Origin: Pratylenchus scribneri
Lineage: Eukaryota; Nematoda; Chromadorea; Rhabditida; Pratylenchidae
Assembly: GCA_030063045.1 (NCBI GenBank)
Contig: JAQSEB010000181.1
Location: forward strand, 868,001-932,000
DNA length: 64,000 nt
Reading direction: 5' to 3'
The position numbers and the translations under genes were made by a program. The stretch's first letter is position 1, and every line of letters begins with the position of its first letter. Below the pieces are notes generated by a model, which was not told where the DNA came from, did not search any database, and saw only the letters and a list, made by a program, of their open reading frames with translations. Shown here in pieces: positions 19,119 to 28,400 of the stretch.

Positions 19119-19805
19119 CAGGGATGAGCGCAACGGCAAAAGCTACCGAACGCAAAACGCAATGCGTTCAAAATTTTTTTTTACGCAAAACGGAAAACGC
19201 AACGCAACGGCCTAAAATGGACGCAATAACGCAAAACGCAAAACGCAATGGTCAAAAAATTTTTTCTTTTTTGAAAATTAAAATTTTCTATTCAATTATT
19301 ATCAAGTCAGGGCTGTCAGATTTATTTTCAAAAAAAAAGTACATTGGCCTTGAAAAAAAAAGATTTTGGTGTCAGAAAAAAAAAGATTTTCGTTTTAAGC
19401 AAATATAAATTGCTTAAAATTTTTCAATTAAGTTTTTTTTTATCATGAATGAACAATCTAGAACATCCACAAGATTACGTTTTTTGTGAAGAAATTTTTT
19501 CTAGCCGCGCAGCGAAAAATTCAAGCCAAAAATGGCCGCGCAGCGAAAAATTCAAGCCAAAAATGGCCGCGCAGCGAAAAATTCAAGCCAAAAATGGCCG
19601 CGCAGCGAAAAATTCAAGCCAAAAATGGTAAATCAACGAACAAATTTCATTAAAAAATCAATTTTTTGAAATTAAATTAAAACAATTTTCATTGCATTTT
19701 TGCGTTTTTTTGCGTTAATTTTCCCATTTTTACGCAAAACGCAAAACGAAACGCAATGGCCAAAAATGAACGCAATTAACGCAAAACGCAATGCGCTCAT
19801 CCCTG
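19119..19805. mobile_element. hAT-type non-autonomous element with 8-bp duplication ATCCAGAT
   Basis: ATCCAGAT is at 19111-19118 and 19806-19813. The element starts CAGGGATGAGCGCAACGGC and ends AATGCGCTCATCCCTG. Subterminal regions are rich in CGCAAAACGCAA words, a typical hAT binding-site layout. It contains a 31-bp minisatellite at 19505-19628. No transposase is encoded. It breaks the exon described at 19048-20098. Confidence 0.92.
19505..19628. repeat. 31-bp tandem repeat, four exact copies
   Basis: The unit begins CCGCGCAGCGAAAAATTCAA and ends CCAAAAATGG. Four copies are identical, inside the hAT element. The resulting open frame is not a gene. Confidence 0.9.
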
Positions 19806-20271
19806 ATCCAGATTGGCACCAACAGCAGAGCAGTTCGAATTGGCAACAACCGGCGGGTAGTTCGAATTGGTACCAACCACCACAATATCAACCGAGCATT
19901 CCGGATTTGAGCCAACCACCATATTATTCACCGAGCAGTTCGGCTTATCACCAATACCCACCGAGCAGTTCGGCTTATCACCATTACGCACCGAGTAGTT
20001 CGGATTATCATCAAAACTCTCCGAGCAATTCATATTCGTCCTATCGGACGAGTGGCGGCTCAGCTCCTGCTGTTAATCGCGGTTGGTCTACTACCTAATC
20101 CATTTGATTTTTAAAACCGTTAAAAATTCTTCTAAAAAATTTGCCTTTCGAATCATAGTGAAAAGTGGGAAGGAAATATAATAGAAATAAGATGCATTTA
20201 ACATTTAACTCATTTTTTTGTTTAGCCTTTATTAGCAGTTTATAATTTTTTGGTTGATTTTTAAATTGTAT

Positions 20272-20618
20272 ACTTCGATGGTTGCCAAATAGGCCTCCAT
20301 GGTTGCCAAATATACTTCCATGTTTGCCAAATATACTTCCATGTTTGCCAAATATACTTCCATGGTTGCCAAATATAATTCCATGGTTGCCAAATAGGCC
20401 CCATGGTTGCCAAATATACTTCCATGGTTGCCAAATAGGCCCCATGGTTGCCAAATATACTTCCATGGTTGCCAAATATAATTCCATGGTTGCCAAATAT
20501 ACTTCCATGGTTGCTAAATATACTTCCATGGTTGCCAAATATACTTCCATGGTTGCTAAATATACTTCCATGGTTGCCAAATATACTTCCGTGGTTGCCA
20601 AATATACTTCCATGGAAC
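20272..20618. repeat. 21-bp minisatellite, about 16 copies
   Basis: The unit is CCATGGTTGCCAAATATACT plus one base. A few copies are shortened (AAATAGGCCCCATGG) or have TTTGCC or TTGCTA variants. Because 21 is a multiple of three, several frames stay open on both strands (for example a MEVYLAT heptapeptide on the minus strand), but length variants shift the frame part-way through. I treat it as non-coding. Confidence 0.85.
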
Positions 20619-20678
20619 GATAAACAGAAAATATTATATATATAATTAATTTTTGAATGAAATATTTAAAAATTTTAG

Positions 20679-22189
20679 TCATAACCGTGAATGGAAATGA
20701 ATATCATGTTGTTAAAGTATTGGGACGGAGCAGTCATAAACCGGTAAAAAATTTTACTTCTAATTTTAATACAAATTTATTGACAATTGAATAGATCTAC
20801 CCATCGAGACATTTTATAAAAATTCTCTATTACACATTAAAAAAATTATTTTAAAAAATAAGCTAATAGCTTAAATAATAAAATCAAAAATGTAATTAAA
20901 AATTTAAATTTTCTATCGAAGGTTTATCGTGTGGAACGCCACGGCAATTCATATGCGTTGAAAGAAGGAGTGGAAAGAAATGAAATTGAAGCAATACGAG
21001 CATGCCAAGGAGAAGGTGTTATTGGATATATCGAAAGGTAATAAAGTGAATTCTCGAAAGGAATTAATGAATAATAAAAAATATTTTTATTTAAAAAAAA
21101 TATTTAGTGATCTTTCTGGGAATTTGGTGATGGAGATGGGCAAAAAATCTCTGGCCGAAATATTAGAGAATGACAATTTAAATGGACCTGTTTATGCTGG
21201 AATAATAAAGAGTCAACTCGAAAAAGGGTTGGAAACAATCCACAATGCAGGTTATTAAAATAATAATAATATTCAATATTGGGAAACAAAAACAATTCAA
21301 TGTTTGGGAAAGCAAAAACATTTAATTTTTTTGAAAGATTTAGAGAGCTAATTTAAAAAAAAATTTTTTATTTTTTTATCACATTTTAAGGCTATGTTCA
21401 CAATGATTTGGATGTATTGAATGTAATTTATTTTCCAAGAATGATCTTTAAAATCACTGATTTTGGAGCAGCTATTCAGTCTACAAGCGAAGAAGTTTGC
21501 TTTGAATTATATTTAATTTATTTTTTTAAAATTAATTTTTACTATAAGGCCAAATTATGAAATATATTGGTACTTGAATTTGTTTATGTCAAAATTTGAT
21601 TAAAACAAAAATAAAATTTCGATCATAAAATTTCAAAGAAAATTGAATTTTATTAGTTCCATATAATAAATCAATATTTTTTAAATATTAATTATAAACA
21701 GTGATGTCCCAGTTCCGTTTCCATTTCCGGTTCCTGACACCCTGGAACCACTGAACCGTTAAAAATCGGCCCGGGACCGTTCATTTTAATATAAAAATTT
21801 TATTTCTCTAAAAAAATTTTAAAAATCGATCAAATTCTACACTGTAACAAACCTTCAAATATGATTATATTTTTCTGAATAAAAAATTAGAAACATTTTT
21901 AACGATCTAAAAAATTTTTTGGAACTGAAATCTCTGGATTCTTAAAAATCGAACCGTAATGGAACCGGTACCGCAAAACTAATCAAAAATTTGGAGGGGC
22001 ATCACTGATTCTAAATAATTTTATATGATTGCTTCATTATTTATTTTTAATTTCAGAAAATCCTTACTATACATTCATAATTAAAAAATTAAGGATCGTA
22101 AGCGTGATAGAGGATTTTTGGCAAATCTAATCCAGCGGATTGAACAAAATCAATATGGCAATCAGAGTGACAATAGTAATAGTCATTGA
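20679..22189 (+). CDS. Protein kinase-like gene truncated after the DFG motif
   Basis: Five exons join in frame: 20679-20743, 20922-21037, 21108-21250, 21391-21494, 22094-22189. The N-lobe has NEYHVVKVLGRSSHKPVYRV (a Gly-poor nucleotide loop), YALKEG with the ATP-binding Lys, and ERNEIEAIR with the helix-C Glu. EMGKKSLAEIL is the hinge region and GLETIHNAGYVHNDLDVLNV the catalytic loop, HND replacing HRD with the Asp kept. FKITDFGAA is the DFG motif. Then the last exon reads DRKRDRGFLANLIQR and ends. There is no APE motif and no C-lobe, about 130 residues short of a kinase domain. The key Lys, Glu and both Asp are intact. The first exon is not identified, and a 309-bp hAT-like element sits in the last intron. 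Either the gene is a remnant, or a small kinase-derived protein is made, or a distal exon lies elsewhere. Confidence 0.65.
21699..22007. mobile_element. hAT-like MITE with near-perfect 8-bp duplication
   Basis: The ends are CAGTGATGTCCCAGTTCCG and GGAGGGGCATCACTG, with flanks ATTATAAA and ATTCTAAA (seven of eight identical). The subterminal parts contain GGAACCG/CGGTTCC words. It lies in the last intron of the kinase-like gene. Confidence 0.75.
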
Positions 22190-22309
22190 AGCAATGCAGA
22201 GAGTCTTTTTGCAAAAATTCGGAAAACAGAGGGAAACGAAAATTAAAAAATTTCAAAGAACTGATGAATCTGTAATCCTGAATCCACAATTCTGGGCACA
22301 TTTATAACT

Positions 22310-22660
22310 GTACGAAAATTGGGGACGAACTGGTATAACTTTGAAGGTCGTTAAGTTGCGAAGCCAATTTATATGCCATTTTATTCGGAAAAAAATTGGG
22401 CCAAAAATGATATTAAAAGTATTGGGCAATGGTGAATATTCACCGAGTAATGGCCAAAAAACAGCCTGAAATACAATTTTAATCAAACCAACGGTTTTTT
22501 GGCCATAATTCGGTGAATACTCAACATTGGCCAAAGCTTTTGATGTCATTTTGTAGCTAATTTTATGCCTAATAAAATACTATAAACAATTCCACAGCAA
22601 CTTTACACGGCACCAGACCGTTCCGTCCCCAATTATCGCGTTCCCAAATGTCGTAACATC
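22310..22660. mobile_element. Foldback MITE, family C
   Basis: The arms are TTGGGGACGAACTGGTATAA on the left and CCAGACCGTTCCGTCCCCAA on the right. The interior is mirrored (ATGGTGAATATTCACCGAGT / ATTCGGTGAATACTCAACAT). It lies directly 3' of the kinase-like gene. Confidence 0.8.
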
Positions 22661-23019
22661 CACATATATATCAACAATATTTTTTTCAGACAATTTCGCT
22701 CACAAACTTTCCTTTTATTTGTCCTTTAATTATTGTTTTTTTAACTTTCGGTCAGCCTTCCATTAATTTTTTCCACTGTATCTTTTTTCCATTGTATTCC
22801 AACATTTTCTAAAAAATTGATAAATTTTTGTTTAAAATAAACTAGTAAATCAAAAATCTTCCAAAATTGCTAAAATTACATTTTTATTGCATTTAAAAAA
22901 TGAAATAAAAGGCAGGAAAAATTTTTTTAAAAATTGTAAAATTGAAATAAATGTGTAATTATAAAATAATCAAAATAATATAAAAAATAAATAAAATGAC
23001 TTTACAACCATAATTATAT
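22661..23019. other. Intergenic, 3' flank shared with the 44.5-44.8 kb region
   Basis: CAAAAATCTTCCAAAATTG and the following A-rich sequence recur at about 44605-44800, beside the paralogous zinc-finger copy. This shows that the flank was duplicated together with the gene. Confidence 0.6.
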
Positions 23020-23193
23020 TTAATGTTCATGTTTTCCGCGAATATATAAACATCCATTCTCCTTAACATAAATTCCCTTAAATGGGCATGTTCCACCATT
23101 GGCCATTCTCTTTAGGCAATACAAATTCAATGTTTTTTGGTTCGGATAAATACCACTGAAGCCAAATTTGCTAAGCCATATTCCGTTGGTAAC

Positions 23194-24412
23194 CCTGACC
23201 CTGACGCTAGATACAACTCCCAATCCATGCCCAAAATTTCACTATCCCGGTAATATAGTGCAAAATTTAATTATTCTTAAAATTATGTTAGAATATTGTA
23301 AATTATGAAAATATCACAAAGTTTAAATTATGAAAATTATTCTAAGATATGAAGCCAAAAATATAGGCAGAATTTGTCATTATGAAAATATATCGCAAAA
23401 TATGCGAATTGTAAACCATATGACTGAAATTAGACTATGCTGAAAATAATAGGGAAATCTAGTAAATTATTAAAATAATTCTGAAAATTTCTAAATTCTC
23501 AACATATCTTATTTTTTATATTTTAAAATTATTCTTAAAATATGATTCATTTTTATGTTGAAAATAAATATATTCTGAGCATATATTTCAAATTCTAGAA
23601 ATTCCCACAATTATTTTAAAATAGATCTTTTTTTGGCAATGCTAGTATTGTGTACTATTTCTGTTAGACGAACAGAGATGGCTCTGTCTATTTCCTCCTA
23701 TTGTGTGCTTCTCATAAAATTTTTTTACCCTCCAGCCCATATAGTACCCAGATTTATAAGGTGAAGTCATGGCTGCTGCCCCCTTTGGGGCATGCTTCCG
23801 GCGTATTAGCCTTTTGGGATTGGACTCGCGCGAGGTCCTAAGACTCCCGAGTGCGCGGGATCTTGGAATTCTCGAGATCCTTGGACTCCCGAGTGCGCGG
23901 GATCCTTGGATTCTCGAGTTCCCGGTGTGCGCGAGATCCTGGGACTCCCGAGTGCGCGGGATCCTGGGATTCTCGAGGTCCCGGGGTGCGCGAGAACTTA
24001 TTTTGACTAATAATGGATAAAAATTTTACTCAAAAATAATTTTTCATAATAGTCAGATTCTGAGCATATGCTGAAAATATGGATATTTTGAAAATTGGTT
24101 GTTCCACTCCTATCTTGACATATATACTGAAAATAGTGTTTAAAAATAATTTTCAGAATCTCTAAATTTGAACATAATTCTGAGAATTTGATTATTCTAA
24201 AAATATATTTTCTGGCTGTATTTTCATCATATTGTCAAAATATGATCAATTTAATAAATTTTGAAAATTTCCTTATTCTAAAATAATTCAAAAATATGTT
24301 AAATTCTCAAAATTATGCTCAAAATAAGGGTGTATCGGGATCGGAGTATACGATTTGCGATACGCATATTTTCGGCATATTTTCAGAATCCGCACCTATT
24401 TCCATAGTCAGG
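23194..24412. mobile_element. 1.2-kb insertion of unknown type
   Basis: The insertion is defined by comparison with the uninterrupted relative at 44.9 kb. The left boundary reads GGTAACCCTGACCCTGACGC and the right boundary CATAGTCAGGGAACG, so short inverted ends CCCTGAC/GTCAGGG are visible. A target duplication is uncertain (AAC at both sides). The flanks of the insertion are AT-rich with repeated AAAATATG and AAAATTATT words. The middle (23790-24000) is strikingly GC-rich and tandemly repeated. Confidence 0.65.
23795..24000. repeat. GC-rich tandem repeat inside the insertion
   Basis: Four to five copies of a ~40-bp unit contain ACTCCCGAGTGCGCGGGATC, CTTGG or CTGGG, and ATTCTCGAG. The GC content is far above the surroundings. 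An 83-codon open frame runs through it, but its sequence is a by-product of the repeat. Confidence 0.8.
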
Positions 24413-24505
24413 GAACGTTTTGCCAATTTTCGCATGAAATGGCCACGATTTGCCGTGTAAATCAACATAATCCTCTCCAACATTTGGTTTAGGATTCTTT
24501 AACAC

Positions 24506-24660
24506 AAAATGTTATGGAAAAAATTTAAAAATTATATTTAATATGTTTATCGAACTATTTAAACTTTAAAGTCATAAAAATATTTTCACTAAAATTTTTT
24601 AATTAAATATAATTTTTTTGAAATTTTTAGCATTGTTTTTTGAGCTTTTAGCAAAATTAG
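24506..24660. other. 5' flank of the split zinc-finger gene
   Basis: CACAAAATGTTATGGAAAAA and downstream AT-rich sequence recur at about 45055-45190, so this segment belongs to the duplicated block. Confidence 0.6.
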
Positions 24661-24661
24661 A

Positions 24662-25112
24662 CTATAAATTTCTTACTTTTTTCCTCTTTTTCTGCTTGCT
24701 CGGATTTTCCACTGCATGATTGTGTTTATTTCGTATATAAACAATTGAACATGATTTCAGAAAAATTGCCTTGAATTGGCATTGTTTGATTTGGCAATGG
24801 AATTGTCGAGTCAATTTTTCCTCCTTTCCAACATTCATTCTACCCATTTTGTTTTGGCACCATTCCTTCAAATGTTTTTCATCCACAATTTTGCTGCCAA
24901 ATTCCCAGCATTTGCCCGAATTATCCATGAAGTCCGGTTCATTCTCATCATTATCAACATCATCTTCATTATCATCTTCATACTTTTCATCTTCGATTTG
25001 TTCTTCTTCTTCATCATCATCATCTTTATAATAATAATGCAAAATAATCGAATTAAGAATTTAATCTTACCAGTATCAATTTGATTATTTTTATAGCCAG
25101 CATTCAAATTCA
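24662..25112 (-). CDS. Acidic FLYWCH-like zinc-finger protein
   Basis: Two exons on the minus strand. Exon 1 (25112-25073) codes for MNLNAGYKNNQIDT. A donor GTAAGAT and an acceptor TATAAAG join it in phase 1 to exon 2 (about 25022-24662). Exon 2 begins with about 35 mostly Asp/Glu residues (DDDDEEEEQIEDEKYEDDNE...). After FGSKIVDEKHLKEW comes the zinc-finger-like part: RQFHC-X4-C-QFKAIF, SCSIVYIRNKH-N-H. The protein ends in a basic tail, KQKKRKKVRNL. Spacing C-X4-C-X~18-H-x-H is shorter than in the sister genes here (C-X9-C). An acidic N-terminus with a basic tail suggests a nuclear protein; function unknown. A decayed relative lies at 5.86-6.09 kb. Confidence 0.6.
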
Positions 25113-25290
25113 TTTTGCTACAAATTAATCTCTCTCTCGAAATAAATGTTCGAAACCAAAAATATATTGGAAATAAAAATGAAAATTTTCTCTTGAAATT
25201 TGAAAAAATGCAACTAAAATAATCAATTAAATTTTCGGCAAAATCATTTCCGTACCGTGTAATTAATTCATCACACCTAGTTAAAAAAAT

Positions 25291-25417
25291 TAGAATTTTC
25301 ATGCAGAGCTAATTCTGCCAACAAAAAAATCGATTAAAATGTAGGGGGACATAAGCGGATTGTAAAAGCATTTTATGGTTTAAAAATTTAGAATTTTCAT
25401 GCAGAGCTAATTCTGCT
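25291..25417. repeat. Direct repeat at the satellite border
   Basis: AGAATTTTCATGCAGAGCTAATTCTGC-type sequence occurs at about 25291-25318 and again at 25391-25417, just left of the 46-bp array. CAGAGCTAATTCTGC itself is a partial palindrome. Confidence 0.75.
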
Positions 25418-25426
25418 TAACTTCAT

Positions 25427-25446
25427 GCATCAGTTAAGTTCATTGG
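25427..25446. repeat. Left copy of the 20-bp array-flanking direct repeat
   Basis: GCATCAGTTAAGTTCATTGG stands 8 bp left of the first satellite unit. The right border has GCATCGGTTAAGTTCATCGG twice (38856-38875 and 38905-38924), two mismatches away. Confidence 0.8.
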
Positions 25447-25454
25447 TTTTACTG

Positions 25455-28400
25455 TTGACTTTTTCCATTGCTATGGAAAAGGTCAAACGGTTTTATACCA
25501 TTGACTTTTTCCATTGCTCTGGAAAAGGTCAACCGGTTTTATACCATTGACTTTTTCCATTGCTGCGGAAAAGGTCAACCGGTTTTATACCATTGACTTT
25601 TTCCATTGCTGCGGAAAAGGTCAACCGGTTTTATACCATTGACTTTTTCCATTGCTCTGGAAAAGGTCAACCGGTTTTATACCATTGACTTTTTCCATTG
25701 CTCTGGAAAAGGTCAACCGGTTTTATACCATTGACTTTTTCCATTGCTCTGGAAAAGGTCAACCGGTTTTATACCATTGACTTTTTCCATTGCTCTGGAA
25801 AAGGTCAACCGGTTTTATACCATTGACTTTTTCCATTGCTGCGGAAAAGGTCAACCGGTTTTATACCATTGACTTTTTCCATTGCTCTGGAAAAGGTCAA
25901 CCGGTTTTATACCATTGACTTTTTCCATTGCTCTGGAAAAGGTCAACCGGTTTTATACCATTGACTTTTTCCATTGCTGCGGAAAAGGTCAACCGGTTTT
26001 ATACCATTGACTTTTTCCATTGCTCTGGAAAAGGTCAACCGGTTTTATACCATTGACTTTTTCCATTGCTGCGGAAAAGGTCAACCGGTTTTATACCATT
26101 GACTTTTTCCATTGCTGCGGAAAAGGTCAACCGGTTTTATACCATTGACTTTTTCTATTGCTGCGGAAAAGGTCAACCGGTTTTATACCATTGACTTTTT
26201 CCATTGCTGCGGAAAAGGTCAACCGGTTTTATACCATTGACTTTTTCTATTGCTCTGGAAAAGGTCAACCGGTTTTATACCATTGACTTTTTCCATTGCT
26301 CTGGAAAAGGTCAACCGGTTTTATACCATTGACTTTTTCCATTGCTGCGGAAAAGGTCAACCGGTTTTATACCATTGACTTTTTCCATTGCTGCGGAAAA
26401 GGTCAACCGGTTTTATACCATTGACTTTTTCCATTGCTGCGGAAAAGGTCAACCGGTTTTATACCATTGACTTTTTCCATTGCTGCGGAAAAGGTCAACC
26501 GGTTTTATACCATTGACTTTTTCCATTGCTGCGGAAAAGGTCAACCGGTTTTATACCATTGACTTTTTCCATTGCTGCGGAAAAGGTCAACCGGTTTTAT
26601 ACCATTGACTTTTTCTATTGCTCTGGAAAAGGTCAACCGGTTTTATACCATTGACTTTTTCCATTGCTCTGGAAAAGGTCAACCGGTTTTATACCATTGA
26701 CTTTTTCCATTGCTCTGGAAAAGGTCAACCGGTTTTATACCATTGACTTTTTCTATTGCTCTGGAAAAGGTCAACCGGTTTTATACCATTGACTTTTTCT
26801 ATTGCTCTGGAAAAGGTCAACCGGTTTTATACCATTGACTTTTTCCATTGCTCTGGAAAAGGTCAACCGGTTTTATACCATTGACTTTTTCTATTGCTGC
26901 GGAAAAGGTCAACCGGTTTTATACCATTGACTTTTTCTATTGCTCTGGAAAAGGTCAACCGGTTTTATACCATTGACTTTTTCTATTGCTGCGGAAAAGG
27001 TCAACCGGTTTTATACCATTGACTTTTTCTATTGCTCTGGAAAAGGTCAACCGGTTTTATACCATTGACTTTTTCTATTGCTGCGGAAAAGGTCAACCGG
27101 TTTTATACCATTGACTTTTTCCATTGCTCTGGAAAAGGTCAACCGGTTTTATACCATTGACTTTTTCCATTGCTCTGGAAAAGGTCAACCGGTTTTATAC
27201 CATTGACTTTTTCCATTGCTCTGGAAAAGGTCAACCGGTTTTATACCATTGACTTTTTCCATTGCTCTGGAAAAGGTCAACCGGTTTTATACCATTGACT
27301 TTTTCCATTGCTGCGGAAAAGGTCAACCGGTTTTATACCATTGACTTTTTCCATTGCTCTGGAAAAGGTCAACCGGTTTTATACCATTGACTTTTTCCAT
27401 TGCTGCGGAAAAGGTCAACCGGTTTTATACCATTGACTTTTTCTATTGCTCTGGAAAAGGTCAACCGGTTTTATACCATTGACTTTTTCCATTGCTGCGG
27501 AAAAGGTCAACCGGTTTTATACCATTGACTTTTTCCATTGCTGCGGAAAAGGTCAACCGGTTTTATACCATTGACTTTTTCTATTGCTCTGGAAAAGGTC
27601 AACCGGTTTTATACCATTGACTTTTTCCATTGCTGCGGAAAAGGTCAACCGGTTTTATACCATTGACTTTTTCCATTGCTGCGGAAAAGGTCAACCGGTT
27701 TTATACCATTGACTTTTTCCATTGCTGCGGAAAAGGTCAACCGGTTTTATACCATTGACTTTTTCCATTGCTGCGGAAAAGGTCAACCGGTTTTATACCA
27801 TTGACTTTTTCCATTGCTGCGGAAAAGGTCAACCGGTTTTATACCATTGACTTTTTCCATTGCTGCGGAAAAGGTCAACCGGTTTTATACCATTGACTTT
27901 TTCCATTGCTGCGGAAAAGGTCAACCGGTTTTATACCATTGACTTTTTCCATTGCTGCGGAAAAGGTCAACCGGTTTTATACCATTGACTTTTTCCATTG
28001 CTGCGGAAAAGGTCAACCGGTTTTATACCATTGACTTTTTCTATTGCTCTGGAAAAGGTCAACCGGTTTTATACCATTGACTTTTTCCATTGCTCTGGAA
28101 AAGGTCAACCGGTTTTATACCATTGACTTTTTCTATTGCTCTGGAAAAGGTCAACCGGTTTTATACCATTGACTTTTTCCATTGCTCTGGAAAAGGTCAA
28201 CCGGTTTTATACCATTGACTTTTTCCATTGCTCTGGAAAAGGTCAACCGGTTTTATACCATTGACTTTTTCCATTGCTCTGGAAAAGGTCAACCGGTTTT
28301 ATACCATTGACTTTTTCTATTGCTCTGGAAAAGGTCAACCGGTTTTATACCATTGACTTTTTCCATTGCTCTGGAAAAGGTCAACCGGTTTTATACCATT

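Larger units (their letters stand above)
19048..20098 (+). pseudogene. Tyr/Ser/Pro/Gln-rich protein exon, disrupted by a hAT element
   Basis: The exon starts after TTTTCAG (19047) with SSHDLPGISDLPQSSHYPPG and YPD. It is interrupted at 19119-19805 by a hAT element and resumes with WHQQQSSSNWQQPAG. A run of short repeats follows (PSSSAYHQY, PSSSAYHHY, PSSSDYHQN), ending in NRGWSTT and a stop at 20096-20098. Taking out the element and one copy of its 8-bp duplication leaves the two halves in the same frame, so the gene was open before insertion. The insertion adds 695 bp, which is not a multiple of three. Composition resembles low-complexity secreted or RNA-associated proteins; no function is assigned. 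The first exon is not identified. Confidence 0.6.
23020..24505 (-). pseudogene. FLYWCH-like gene split by a 1.2-kb insertion
   Basis: The 5' part lies at 24505-24413 (minus strand: NPKPNVGEDYVDLHGKSWPF, then HAKIGK). The 3' part lies at 23193-23020 (TNGIWLSKFGFSGIYPNQKT, LNLYC, TCPFKGIYVKENGCLYIRG, ending HEH). The copy at 44.8-45.06 kb has the same segments without a break, so the 23194-24412 block is an insertion. Cys and His ligands are intact in the 3' part. With the block inserted the frame is lost, so this copy is presumably dead unless the block is spliced out. Confidence 0.7.

Noticed and set aside
19124..19631. Frames with AAKNSSQKWPRSEK-type repeats
   Set aside because: They lie in the hAT element and its 31-bp tandem repeat.
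20095..20682. 195-codon minus-strand frame with MEVYLAT repeats and overlapping plus-strand frames
   Set aside because: Open only because a 21-bp minisatellite is a multiple of three. Length variants shift the frame inside the repeat, and no start context or flanking exon supports it.
23769..24020. 83-codon frame starting MAAAPFGACF
   Set aside because: It runs through the GC-rich tandem array inside an insertion. Its sequence is a translated repeat.
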